DNA of 15,229 nt from Gammaproteobacteria bacterium (GCA_029881015.1 JAOUNK010000035.1:1-15229), one strand, 5' to 3'; positions 7,533 to 15,229 are shown, counted from the first letter of the stretch. Notes: generated from the letters alone by a model not told the origin. A program made the numbers and translations.

Positions 7533-10397
7533 CTATCGCACCTCGGTACTGGCCACGTCAATGCTCCAGTTTTTTGCCCTCGAGTCTGACAAATCAAGAC
7601 GACTGGTCAGGTAATACAGCTTGTCTGATTCGGGGCCCTCGGTCGCGAACCTGTCCCTGAGGTAGTACGGAGGAATCGCCTGGTAAAGCAGCTTGACCTC
7701 GACGTTGCTGATGTCGCCTGCTGACACCGGAATGCGGTAGTCGACAGTGCGAGAGCCTGGCGTAGCCACTTGCATGGGGGCGCCGCCCAGCGATCGCAGG
7801 ACCGTCTCTTCAGCACCCTCGCCGTCGGGCGACCAGCCTTTTGGCAGCAGGCGGTTGTCTTTCACCTCTTTGGCAAGGCCCAGGAAACTTGTCGTCAGTT
7901 CCTGGTCGGTGTTGATGTGCCGGGTCTCGAACACCAGGACCTGGTCTTCGCCGGTTATCGTCGTGTAGTTCGGTTGCAACGCCTGCCAATCGTTTGTGAA
8001 CTCAGACGCAAGCGGCTTGTTGTCCGGTCCGAGTATCACGCCGGCCGCATTCGTGCGCCCGGAACTCCATATCACGTCGCCGCTACTTGAAACGGCATTC
8101 ACCTGCAGGAAGGCACGCCTGAACCCGACACCCGATGGGAATTTGTGGCCCGTCAGGTTCTCCACGTTGACGCTCACGTTCCAGAACGCATCGTTCTTCT
8201 CCGTCACCTCGGCGGTGAGCACGGCTGTCCGTGCCAGCATGGCCTCCATTTCCATTTCGGTGAGCTTCAGGCGATGCACGGTGCCGCCGGGTTTCTGCCC
8301 AAACTGATCCGGTGTTCCCGGGTCGATCGTGGTCACACCCAGTTCCATCGGGAACTGCTGGAACATCCTGTTCGCGAAGATATTCAATCCGACGAGCGTG
8401 TGGCGGCGGTAGCCTTCCTTCGGTTCCGGCGTAATCAGGTCGTCAGCGGCACGGTTCGCTACTTGCGGAAAGTACATGTCCTCGACGTTGGCAATGACGG
8501 TAGTCAACTCTTCCTGGTCCAGGAAGTTGGCCGGCATATGACAGCCCTGGCAGGTATCGCCGGTGTCAGGGTCACTATAGTCGCTGTTCACCCATTCGAG
8601 GTACGTCGTTTGTTCATGGATGGTCGGCGCATCCGGGGGCGGCGGCGAACTGGCGCCGCGCGGCAAGACCGGCAATTGCACCGAATGGCAGGACCCACAC
8701 AGGCCGGGATTCGTAATCTGCTTGCCAAAAGTGGGCTCAACGCCAATTGCCTTCTTGATGTAGTAGGGCTTTACGTCTTCGCTCGGGAACGGCCCAAACA
8801 CCGTACCCGGCTCGGGGTTGATCTTGAAACGGCCGGTAAAGGTGCCAGGCTCACCAAGCCCGTCCGGCATAATCTGGTGACAGACCATACAGGTGACACC
8901 GTCGCGCCCGAGCGCGCCATATTCGGCACTTGGATTTCTCTTCTTGCCGTTGGGCACGACGTACATCGCATCAGCCGTAAAGTATTCGCCGGCGCCGTCG
9001 AGGTGAAACTGCCGTTGCCCCGCAACCTGGTGACAACTGAGGCACACATTGGACGTCCAGTCCCTGATGTCGGGTCGCAACGCGTGCTCGGACTCAAGCT
9101 GGGCGAGGAAGATGGGGTCTCTTCCGGCAAGACCCATCATGGACGCACTCCATTCGCCATAAATTGAAATGTTGTAGTCAACACGTTCCGAATCGGGGTC
9201 GTTCCAGTCTTTATGACCCTTGATCATCATCGCCGGCGGGCGCGGCCCGAGCAGCAGGCTTGCGTCGTGACAACCCCGGCAGTTGCTGCTGGTGATGAAG
9301 GACTTGAGATCGTCGGGACTGGCAACGGTATGGTCTGTGATCATGTCCCAGGGAAGGCGCGGCAGTTTGTGTATATCCACCTGGCGCTGGGCAAATGTCT
9401 CGACGATCGCGGGGTTGGGTGACGCCAGGGGCTGGCTGACAGGCGGCGACATCGATTCCTGTACAAAGTCGTCGAAGAGCTTCTCGAGTTCCTTCGGTAT
9501 GTCGCCGAGGTGAGTCGCAATATCCTCGACCAGGCTCTCATGGTGACTCGCCCGGTGCTCGCGCGTGTCCTGGACGAGTCCGGACGTGTCCTTGCCCGGC
9601 AGGTGAAGGCCAAACATCGAAGGCTGTCCTGCGTGACTGCTGACCGGTGGGGCGGGGCTCAGGTTCGTCAGGTCCATCTTGTCGTACGTTTCGTACTGAT
9701 CGACGTCCTTGCCCGTCAGGTTGCCGATGTACGAGTAGGTACCTGCCTCGTTGTCGGCACCGGAATGACAGGTCAGGCAATAGGACATGCCGTAGGACGC
9801 CAGCAGCACGGGCTTCTGGTACGACGGTGTGCCCGGGAAGAAGAACAGGTACCACAGCCACCCATCCTTGCTGACCTTGCTATCGCGGATCATCACGGCC
9901 CACCCGGTAACTTTGTCACCGCCGTAGGTCTTGTCCTCGGGATCGGACGGGTACATTTGCTTCACGATCATCGCGCCGTCCGGGATCTCGCCCTCGCGAT
10001 CATTGCGCAGCCAGTCGACGACATCGTTCGAGTAGTAGACGCGGACGCGCTGATGCGTGTTGTCGTAGCCGATGCCCGGAATGTAAGGCCCGGTGGGCCG
10101 GATGTTCATGGAACGTACATCCACATCGTGAACCCAGCCGGTGTGAAGTCCGAGGTACAGGAACGAAGTGATTTCGACCTGTTGCGCCGGGCTCACAACC
10201 TGGACGTTCTTGTCTTCGTCCCAGAACCCAATCGCATGGAGTAGCGTGTCTTTCGCAAGCTCCGACTCCGTGGTCTTGACGTTGGGATAATTCTCGAGCG
10301 TGCTCTTGCCTTCGTATTTTTGCGAACAACCAGCAATGGAAAGAAAAGCAGCGAGAGCGAGAGTCCAGCCGAGTACTCGTAGTGCGAAAACGTTCAT
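7533..10397 (-). CDS. Hexaheme c-type cytochrome lipoprotein with cytochrome P460-like domain
   Basis: A 954-residue lipoprotein: residues 1-23 form a signal ending in the lipobox IAGC, Cys24. Roughly residues 80-225 resemble the cytochrome P460 fold, with VRVYYSNDVVDWL, GEIPDGAMIVK, a WAVMIRDSK segment, KDGWLWYLF and then the heme site CLTCH (207-211). Five more heme c sites follow: CRGCH (373-377), CLSCH (452-456), CMVCH (503-507), CGSCH (567-571) and CQGCH (616-620). The C-terminal third has no heme site and carries a RRHTLVGLNIF segment and a beta-rich domain with NLTGHKFPSGVGFRRAF. Multiheme lipoproteins of this kind carry electrons at the periplasmic or outer-membrane face; the substrate is unknown. 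I chose the ATG at 10397 over a TTG 15 bases upstream because GGGGGG lies four bases before it and the signal peptide then begins normally. Maturation would need a heme c lyase system, not in this window. Confidence 0.92.
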   Translation of the reverse strand: MNVFALRVLGWTLALAAFLSIAGCSQKYEGKSTLENYPNVKTTESELAKDTLLHAIGFWDEDKNVQVVSPAQQVEITSFLYLGLHTGWVHDVDVRSMNIRPTGPYIPGIGYDNTHQRVRVYYSNDVVDWLRNDREGEIPDGAMIVKQMYPSDPEDKTYGGDKVTGWAVMIRDSKVSKDGWLWYLFFFPGTPSYQKPVLLASYGMSYCLTCHSGADNEAGTYSYIGNLTGKDVDQYETYDKMDLTNLSPAPPVSSHAGQPSMFGLHLPGKDTSGLVQDTREHRASHHESLVEDIATHLGDIPKELEKLFDDFVQESMSPPVSQPLASPNPAIVETFAQRQVDIHKLPRLPWDMITDHTVASPDDLKSFITSSNCRGCHDASLLLGPRPPAMMIKGHKDWNDPDSERVDYNISIYGEWSASMMGLAGRDPIFLAQLESEHALRPDIRDWTSNVCLSCHQVAGQRQFHLDGAGEYFTADAMYVVPNGKKRNPSAEYGALGRDGVTCMVCHQIMPDGLGEPGTFTGRFKINPEPGTVFGPFPSEDVKPYYIKKAIGVEPTFGKQITNPGLCGSCHSVQLPVLPRGASSPPPPDAPTIHEQTTYLEWVNSDYSDPDTGDTCQGCHMPANFLDQEELTTVIANVEDMYFPQVANRAADDLITPEPKEGYRRHTLVGLNIFANRMFQQFPMELGVTTIDPGTPDQFGQKPGGTVHRLKLTEMEMEAMLARTAVLTAEVTEKNDAFWNVSVNVENLTGHKFPSGVGFRRAFLQVNAVSSSGDVIWSSGRTNAAGVILGPDNKPLASEFTNDWQALQPNYTTITGEDQVLVFETRHINTDQELTTSFLGLAKEVKDNRLLPKGWSPDGEGAEETVLRSLGGAPMQVATPGSRTVDYRIPVSAGDISNVEVKLLYQAIPPYYLRDRFATEGPESDKLYYLTSRLDLSDSRAKNWSIDVASTEVR

Positions 10398-10448
10398 GCA
10401 GCCCCCCGGCAACGTGATGGACGATCCGTGCCTTATCGATTTTCACCT

Positions 10449-10477
10449 AGATTACGTTCAATCATGGGCTCTTTCAA
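10449..10477 (-). promoter_or_regulatory. Candidate sigma70-type promoter of the multiheme cytochrome gene
   Basis: On the minus strand, TTGAAA (bases 10477-10472) matches the -35 consensus at five of six positions. Exactly 17 bases later comes TAATCT (10454-10449), which keeps the conserved first two and last bases of a -10 box. Transcription would begin near 10442, leaving a leader of about 45 bases before the ATG at 10397. The 127-bp gap also serves the divergent decarboxylase gene, for which I found no equally good promoter. Confidence 0.4.
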
Positions 10478-10524
10478 TCAATGATGCTAACCTCGAGTGA
10501 TCAAAATTTGACGAAGGGCTAACC

Positions 10525-11562
10525 ATGGCCAATAACCATCCCGTCGTAGACAAGCTCAGGGCCCTGCTCGGGTCGCGCGCGGATCTTAAAGCCGCACTCG
10601 AGGCATCCATCGAGAAGGCCGACTTGCCGCAATACTTCAAGGATCTGAATTCATTCTACGAATTCGTCGCGGAAACCGTCATCCAGGTGCCTGAGTATTC
10701 GGCCGCCATGATGCAGATGGACGTCGCGTTTTATTACGTGGTCGACATTTCGCCGGGCAAGATTCTCAAGACAGACCCCGGGTTCCAGCAGTGGACCAAG
10801 GAATACACAGACGCGTGGGCCGATTTCCTGAACACCGAGGCGTCGCTGGGAAATCTAAGTACCTACACGAGCGACAAGCAGTTCCGAATCGATGACTACC
10901 AGGAAGGCCCGAGTGGCTGGCGGTCGTTCAATCAGTTTTTTGCAAGACAGGTCAAACCGGGCAAGCGGCCTCTCGCGAGACTGGAGGACCCCTGTACGGT
11001 GTTGTCGCCATGCGATTTCGTCATCAGTAGCCCGGTATGCGAGATCTCCGATGATGCGACTGTCACGATCAAGGGCGTAACGCTGAATATTGCCGAACTG
11101 TTGCAGGACTGCGACCACAAGGACGCCTTCAATGGCGGGTTATTGATCAGCGGTATTCTCCAGATTTACGACTATCACCGTTTCCATACGCCGATCGCCG
11201 GCGAAGTTGTCGAGGTCAAGAAGATCCCCGGTGGTATCGGCCTGGCAATCGAACGCGAAGGCGACAAGCTTGTCGCCTACCTGGAACCCGGATTCCAGTT
11301 CACCCAGGACAGGGGACTCATGATCCTCAAATCACCCGTCATGGGCCTGGTCGGCCTCCTGCCCGTGGGGATGGCGCAGATATCCTCGGTGAACATGCCG
11401 GCGGAAGTCGGTGCCGAGCTGTATAAAGGTGAGGAGTTTGGTTACTTTCAGTTCGGCGGTTCGAACATGCTGATCCTGACCCAGAAGGACCGCTTTCATA
11501 TCGATGAGTCCGTCCTGGACAAGCATATCCTCCAGGGCACCGCGATCGGCAGGGGTTGCTGA
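10525..11562 (+). CDS. Phosphatidylserine-decarboxylase-like proenzyme with N-terminal extension
   Basis: A 345-residue protein with the hallmarks of the pyruvoyl-dependent phosphatidylserine decarboxylase family: FNQFFAR (135-141), an SPCD motif with Asp164, DYHRFHTP with His218 and His221, and the self-cleavage site GGSN with Ser313, preceded by FGYFQF. Family knowledge: the Gly-Ser bond is cut autocatalytically and the Ser becomes the pyruvoyl group; Asp and His assist. Residues 35-130 form an extra N-terminal region resembling that of fungal PSD-like enzymes, a group that includes the tryptophan decarboxylase PsiD, so the substrate may be an amino acid or amine precursor rather than phosphatidylserine. 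No signal peptide or membrane segment is visible. Asn after the cleavage Ser, where Thr or Ser is usual, and Phe after Asp164 are atypical. AGGG six bases before the ATG supports the start. The gene is divergent from the cytochrome gene and convergent with the TPR gene. Confidence 0.85.
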   Translation: MANNHPVVDKLRALLGSRADLKAALEASIEKADLPQYFKDLNSFYEFVAETVIQVPEYSAAMMQMDVAFYYVVDISPGKILKTDPGFQQWTKEYTDAWADFLNTEASLGNLSTYTSDKQFRIDDYQEGPSGWRSFNQFFARQVKPGKRPLARLEDPCTVLSPCDFVISSPVCEISDDATVTIKGVTLNIAELLQDCDHKDAFNGGLLISGILQIYDYHRFHTPIAGEVVEVKKIPGGIGLAIEREGDKLVAYLEPGFQFTQDRGLMILKSPVMGLVGLLPVGMAQISSVNMPAEVGAELYKGEEFGYFQFGGSNMLILTQKDRFHIDESVLDKHILQGTAIGRGC

Positions 11563-11572
11563 CGCCAGGCGC

Positions 11573-13327
11573 TTATGGCTGCAGAACCTGCAGCGCCACG
11601 TTCCAGTCGATTCCCTGCAGCGATTCCTGGTCCAGCCCGAGTCGCTCGAGGCACTCCTCGTAGCGACTGTCATTGCGGAATTTCAGCCAGAGCGGGTTGT
11701 CGGGTTCCCGCATATCCGGCGGCTGAGCCAGGTCGTAGACACCGAGATCGTACTGACTGATGCCGAGGTCCCAGATCCGGTACGCGTCGTCGATTGCGCC
11801 GGCGTTGATGTAGGCCTCGGCAACCGTTGTCGGGGTGAATCCGGGCAGCTTCTCGATCTCCTGTGCCTGCGAGTAAGCCCGTTCGGAGTCACCGGTTTCT
11901 CCGAAGAGGCGGGAGCCCAGCCACAGGCTTATGGACCTTGGCACCCACGGAATATTCGGTTCGGTCTCTGGCTGGTCCGGGTCCATGCCCCAGTCGGACA
12001 TGACTGACCGTGCTTTTTCCACGTCGCCGTCGCGTATCGCCCAGCGGAATACGTTGTTTTTCAGGATCAGGTGCTCGGGGTCGATATCCTCCGCCCATTT
12101 GCAGATATTCTTTGCGACCTCCTTCTGGCCCATCCAGTTAACGCGATTGGCCCAAACGAGGAGGTTCGTGGGGTTGAGCGGATCGCGCTGCGCGATACGG
12201 CGATGCAGTTCGATCGCTTCCTTGTAACGATTGGCGTAGACGAGCAGCTGCGGGACCCATTCCGCGACACTCGGATGCCGGATAGCGGCCGCGGTGACAA
12301 CCTCGAATGCTGTCCTGAAATCTCGTTCCAGAAATAGTGACAACATGCCGCGCGCGGCGTGGGCTCCGGGATAATGCGGGTCGATCCGGAGTGCGTTGGC
12401 GACATTCTTGCTGGCCAGTCGCAGCTCGTCCTGCGTGACCGAGAATCCGTATCTCGGCCAAACCAGGTACACCTGGGCGATCAGCGTCGGTACGAGCGGG
12501 TTGTTCGGATCGATCTTGTTCGATTCGTCCGCGTGCTTCAGCACGGCAGGGAAGTCCGCCCGCCAGAACGCATCCCTGGCAACGAGGTACTGTTCCTGGG
12601 CCGCGGGCGAGAGCTTCCAGGCTTGAGATGCTGCGGTCGGCATCACATCGAGGGTGGTAACCATTGCGTTGTCGACCAGGCGGGCGACTTCGGCCTGCGT
12701 TTCGAAGGGTTCGTCGACACTGGTTTGAATAGCATCCGCCCAGATCTGGCTGTTGTCGTGCGTTTCAATCAGCTGTACCGAAATCCGGTTGATATCACCG
12801 CTGCGACGCACGCTTCCCGTAATGAGGTGCGTCGCATTCAGGTCGTGACGAACGGCTGCAAGGTCGATATCCGATCCCCTGAACCTGAAAGACGACGTAC
12901 GGGCGATGACGCGCAGCTCCTTGTGGCTGGCGATCCTGTTGATGATTTCCTCGGAGATGCCGTCGCAGAACAGCTGACTCTCTTCGCTTGCCTCAGGGCT
13001 CAGGTCCACCAGCGGCAAAACCGCAATTCTGTTGATGTTTCTATCGGTGGCAGCCGCCGGCGCAACCGCGGGGGTGGCGCTTCGCACATCGGCCGAATCA
13101 CGAACGATACCCTTGGAGGTGACTTCGTAGAGCCATGCAAGTACGAGCGCTACCGGGAATAACGCGATCAGGGCGATGATCAGGGCCGTCTGGATCCATA
13201 GCGGAATGCCGAGCGGCTCACTGACCACATCGCTGACCTGGATCAGGACCCAGGCAATTACGATGTAGGTCGTCGCGATCCGGATAACCTTACGCCGCTT
13301 CAACTCTTCAAAAAACGATTCCGACAA
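11573..13327 (-). CDS. Membrane-anchored FlgO-like/TPR protein
   Basis: The N terminus SFFEELKRRKVIRIATTYIVIAW is a recurrent opening in proteobacterial TPR proteins with this architecture (sequence known only by family resemblance). Two membrane segments follow (about residues 14-33 and 44-67). Next is a periplasmic FlgO/TolB-N-like domain (about 100-225) with RIAVLPLVDLSPEASEE, CDGISEEIINRIA and HLITGSVRR. The remainder is helical with TPR-like repeats, and the end NPLWLKFRNDSRYEECLERLGL-type is typical of the group. There is no adenylate cyclase or DNA-binding domain, so a scaffold or sensing role is only a guess. Two TTG starts are possible: 13372 and 13327. I prefer 13327 because GGAAAGG lies five bases upstream and the family start aligns there, giving 584 residues; the longer form has 599. 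The stop is TAA, 10 bp from the end of the convergent decarboxylase gene. Confidence 0.85.
   Translation of the reverse strand: MSESFFEELKRRKVIRIATTYIVIAWVLIQVSDVVSEPLGIPLWIQTALIIALIALFPVALVLAWLYEVTSKGIVRDSADVRSATPAVAPAAATDRNINRIAVLPLVDLSPEASEESQLFCDGISEEIINRIASHKELRVIARTSSFRFRGSDIDLAAVRHDLNATHLITGSVRRSGDINRISVQLIETHDNSQIWADAIQTSVDEPFETQAEVARLVDNAMVTTLDVMPTAASQAWKLSPAAQEQYLVARDAFWRADFPAVLKHADESNKIDPNNPLVPTLIAQVYLVWPRYGFSVTQDELRLASKNVANALRIDPHYPGAHAARGMLSLFLERDFRTAFEVVTAAAIRHPSVAEWVPQLLVYANRYKEAIELHRRIAQRDPLNPTNLLVWANRVNWMGQKEVAKNICKWAEDIDPEHLILKNNVFRWAIRDGDVEKARSVMSDWGMDPDQPETEPNIPWVPRSISLWLGSRLFGETGDSERAYSQAQEIEKLPGFTPTTVAEAYINAGAIDDAYRIWDLGISQYDLGVYDLAQPPDMREPDNPLWLKFRNDSRYEECLERLGLDQESLQGIDWNVALQVLQP
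11578..11594. terminator. Short inverted repeat between convergent genes
   Basis: Perfect 7-bp arms GCTGCAG and CTGCAGC flank AAC. It overlaps the last codons of the minus-strand TPR gene and lies 15 bp after the stop of the plus-strand decarboxylase gene. Neither strand has a T-run after it, so a terminator role is tentative. Confidence 0.2.
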
Positions 13328-13403
13328 AATACCTTTCCACAGCACCAGAGCTGGCTGAGCTGAAGCATACAATAAACGACCTTATTCAAATAGTTACGAT
13401 AGA

Positions 13404-13432
13404 TTGTGAAGTCGGGCTGATTTTGCTGTACT
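13404..13432 (+). promoter_or_regulatory. Candidate promoter of the hydrolase-receptor operon
   Basis: TTGTGA (13404-13409) and TGTACT (13427-13432) are 17 bp apart, and the latter is preceded by TGC, an extended -10 element. Each box matches four of six consensus bases. Transcription would start near 13439, about 28 bases before the ATG at 13467, leaving room for the AGGGGGG ribosome site. The same gap holds the upstream region of the divergent TPR gene. Confidence 0.35.
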
Positions 13433-13466
13433 TTGAGCCGTCAGGACCAGATCAGGGGGGAATTGC

Positions 13467-14552
13467 ATGACCGCCACAAAAAAGAACAACAATGGCCCGA
13501 TCCTGCCAGGCCGGCTCGGGGATCCCAACGCGACGTTTGAGACAGACCCGCGTGCGGATCCGCGCATGGTAGCGGCGCTGAAGCCGCTCGGCTATGCCGG
13601 CGTTCCGCCGGCAGCGCCAGTGACCGCCCAATCGCCGCTCAAGGACATCCTCGCTTTCCTGCTACTCATGGAAAAGGGAACGCAGGAGATGCTGGAGGAG
13701 ATCTTCAAGGGGCTGCCGCCCCTGCCGGTTGAGCACAGCGTCGAGGAGACCACGGGCGTTGACGGCAACACGATCAAGCTATACGTGTCGCGGCCCAAAG
13801 GCGTTAGCGGCAAGTTGCCCTGCATCTATCACATCCATGGTGGCGGCATGGTTGTCCAGACGGCACAGGATGCCGACTACGTGCGTTGGCGCGACGAGCT
13901 GGCCGCACTGGGCATGGTTGTTGTCGGTGTGGAGTTCCGCAACGGCGGTGGTGAACTCGGCGATCATCCCTTCCCGGCCGGACTGAACGATTGTATGAGT
14001 GGCCTCGAGTGGACCTACCAGAACAAGGTGGCGCTGCAGGCTGACAAGATCGTCGTCAGCGGCGAGTCAGGCGGCGGCAACCTGTCGCTGGCGGTGGGCA
14101 TTCGAGCCAAGAAGGAAGGCAAGCTCGGAATGATAGACGGGATCTTTGCGATGTGTCCCTATATTTCGGGCGCCTATGGAGACAGGCCGGCAAGGCTCGA
14201 GTCGATGTGGGAGTGCGAAGACTATTTCTTCAACACGGGCATGCTGGCCGCCATGGTCAAGGTCTATGACCCGGATGGCAAGAATGCGCGGAATCCCGAA
14301 GCCTGGCCATACTGGGCGAAACCCGAAGACGTCGAGGGCTTCCCGCCCACGGTCATTTCCGTGAGCGAGCTCGACCCCTTGCGCACCGAAGGCCTGGTCT
14401 TCTACCAGACGCTGAAAGCGGCGAATGTCGTGGGCTTCGGCCGAACGGTAACCGGTATTTGCCACGCGGGCGACGTCATCCTGCGAAAGGCAATGCCGGA
14501 TGTCTACCACGGCACGACTCGCGCAATACACGCGTTTGCAACGTCGCTCTAG
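13467..14552 (+). CDS. Alpha/beta hydrolase fold-3 esterase (hormone-sensitive-lipase family)
   Basis: A 361-residue hydrolase. The oxyanion-hole motif HGGG is at 124-127 within YHIHGGGMVV. The nucleophile elbow is GESGGG with Ser201. The acid is probably Asp303 in SELDPLRTEG and the base His333 in GICHAGD. This is the arrangement of the hormone-sensitive-lipase (family IV) carboxylesterases, which hydrolyse short- to medium-chain esters; the natural substrate cannot be read from sequence. No signal peptide is seen, so it is probably cytoplasmic. The N-terminal 110 residues make a cap-like region. The ATG at 13467 follows AGGGGGG with seven-base spacing, a strong ribosome site. The TonB-dependent receptor starts 31 bp downstream on the same strand, which suggests co-transcription and use of a compound imported by that receptor. 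Confidence 0.9.
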   Translation: MTATKKNNNGPILPGRLGDPNATFETDPRADPRMVAALKPLGYAGVPPAAPVTAQSPLKDILAFLLLMEKGTQEMLEEIFKGLPPLPVEHSVEETTGVDGNTIKLYVSRPKGVSGKLPCIYHIHGGGMVVQTAQDADYVRWRDELAALGMVVVGVEFRNGGGELGDHPFPAGLNDCMSGLEWTYQNKVALQADKIVVSGESGGGNLSLAVGIRAKKEGKLGMIDGIFAMCPYISGAYGDRPARLESMWECEDYFFNTGMLAAMVKVYDPDGKNARNPEAWPYWAKPEDVEGFPPTVISVSELDPLRTEGLVFYQTLKAANVVGFGRTVTGICHAGDVILRKAMPDVYHGTTRAIHAFATSL

Positions 14553-14583
14553 GGCCAGGCTCGCGGACCTGGGTAAGACGGCA

Positions 14584-15229
14584 ATGAGAGTTATCGATGT
14601 GATTGACACTATCTGTGGGCGCCGATACCGGCTGCCAGCACTCGCCTGTGTCTCCGTATTATTCATGAGCGCGGCGGAGAGCACCCTGTCCGCCGAGCTG
14701 GAGGAGATCATAGTTACGGCGCAGAAGCGCGAGGGATTGCTGCAGGAAACGCCGGTCGCCGTAACCGCGATATCGCGCAATGAAATCGAAGTGCGCAACC
14801 TGGATGACTTTGCGCAGATTCAGCATGTCGTGCCCGGGCTGGTCTTCGCGGAAATTGCAGACATGGCGCAGATGACGATGCGTGGTGTCGGCGTCGACAT
14901 CTCGAGTATCGATGCCGAGCCGGGCATCGCTCTGTATTCGGATGGCGTGTATCGCGGTGGACTGACAACGTCGGGTTCGCTGCTCTTCGACCTTGAACGC
15001 GTCGAGGCGCTGCGCGGTCCGCAAGGTACCTTGTTCGGCCGCAACTCCACGGGTGGTGCACTGAATGTCATCACGCGTCTGCCGGGCGACGATTCCGGGA
15101 TGGACGCGTCGCTGCTGGTTGGCAACTACGATCGGGTCCGAGCCGAAGTATCGGGAGACGTGCCGATCGTTCCCGGGACTCTTGTCGTTCGCGGGGCTCT
15201 CGGCTACGACAATCGTAGCGGCTATTCCA
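14584..15229 (+). CDS. TonB-dependent outer-membrane receptor, N-terminal part (cut by window edge)
   Basis: Only the first 215 codons are in the window. Residues 1-37 form a signal peptide with a hydrophobic core (about 17-30) and probable cleavage after LSA. A TonB-box-like segment EEIIVTAQKRE (40-50) follows, then the plug domain: QETPVAVTAIS, the FAQIQHVVPGL stretch, MTMRGVGV, and the very typical ERVEALRGPQGTLFGRNSTGGALNVIT (spread over 138-164). Beta-barrel sequence begins at about 175. These receptors take up large or scarce nutrients with energy passed on by TonB-ExbB-ExbD. The VTAQKRE-type box is common in receptors of sphingomonads and marine gammaproteobacteria for plant- or hydrocarbon-type compounds. 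Its place 31 bp after the esterase gene suggests a shared substrate. The ribosome site (GGTAAGACGG region) is weak, consistent with translation within an operon. Confidence 0.93.
   Translation, partial: MRVIDVIDTICGRRYRLPALACVSVLFMSAAESTLSAELEEIIVTAQKREGLLQETPVAVTAISRNEIEVRNLDDFAQIQHVVPGLVFAEIADMAQMTMRGVGVDISSIDAEPGIALYSDGVYRGGLTTSGSLLFDLERVEALRGPQGTLFGRNSTGGALNVITRLPGDDSGMDASLLVGNYDRVRAEVSGDVPIVPGTLVVRGALGYDNRSGYS

Noticed and set aside
8145..9167. Long plus-strand open frame opposite the multiheme cytochrome gene
   Set aside because: It lies wholly antisense to a gene with six heme motifs and has no recognisable domain or ribosome site; antisense openness is common in GC-rich genes.
9510..10244. 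Plus-strand open frame of 244 codons opposite the start of the cytochrome gene
   Set aside because: Antisense shadow of the P460-like region with no motif of its own.
12359..13162. Plus-strand open frame of 267 codons
   Set aside because: Antisense to the FlgO-like domain coding region, which has clear family motifs on the minus strand.
14555..14572. Short CCAGG/CCTGG inverted repeat between the esterase and receptor genes
   Set aside because: Only 5 bp with an 8-base loop and no T-run; too weak to call a terminator.
14067..14798. Minus-strand open frame of 243 codons across the hydrolase-receptor junction
   Set aside because: It overlaps the catalytic region of the esterase and the start of the receptor in antisense, both with strong motifs.

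Overview
The window looks like a chromosomal segment of a Gram-negative bacterium, most likely a gammaproteobacterium of the marine or sediment kind. The evidence is a TonB-dependent receptor (outer membrane present), two lipoprotein signals, a YfhM-type bacterial alpha-2-macroglobulin, a membrane FlgO-like/TPR protein of a type common in proteobacteria, and moderately GC-rich coding DNA. The taxonomic guess is inference. I saw no rRNA, tRNA, CRISPR array, transposase or phage gene.

Layout. Positions 1-5682 (minus strand) hold one uninterrupted reading frame of at least 1894 codons for a thioester-containing alpha-2-macroglobulin with an N-terminal membrane anchor; its last few codons lie beyond the left edge. 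Positions 5683-6807 are a more A+T-rich, gene-poor stretch. It holds a possible 46-codon secreted peptide gene, a run of protein-like sequence broken by stops (a candidate decayed gene), a plausible 67-codon two-helix membrane protein and a hairpin. Then come a phytochelatin-synthase-like lipoprotein (6808-7512, plus) and, convergent with it across 20 bp, a large lipoprotein with a cytochrome P460-like domain and six CXXCH heme sites (7533-10397, minus). Divergent from the cytochrome, across 127 bp, is a phosphatidylserine-decarboxylase-like proenzyme with an N-terminal extension (10525-11562, plus). It converges on a membrane FlgO-like/TPR protein (11573-13327, minus). Divergent from that are a hormone-sensitive-lipase-type alpha/beta hydrolase (13467-14552, plus) and, 31 bp downstream, the start of a TonB-dependent receptor that runs off the right edge.

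How the genes work together. Only the hydrolase-receptor pair looks like an operon, consistent with import of an ester-bearing nutrient and its cytoplasmic hydrolysis. The other genes alternate in strand and look like independent units. Much of the window encodes cell-envelope functions: macroglobulin protease trap, thiol-peptide transpeptidase lipoprotein, multiheme redox lipoprotein, possible phospholipid or amino-acid decarboxylase and receptor. The least ordinary items are the P460/hexaheme fusion, the decarboxylase with an atypical GGSN cleavage site, and the broken reading frame at 5.9-6.4 kb.
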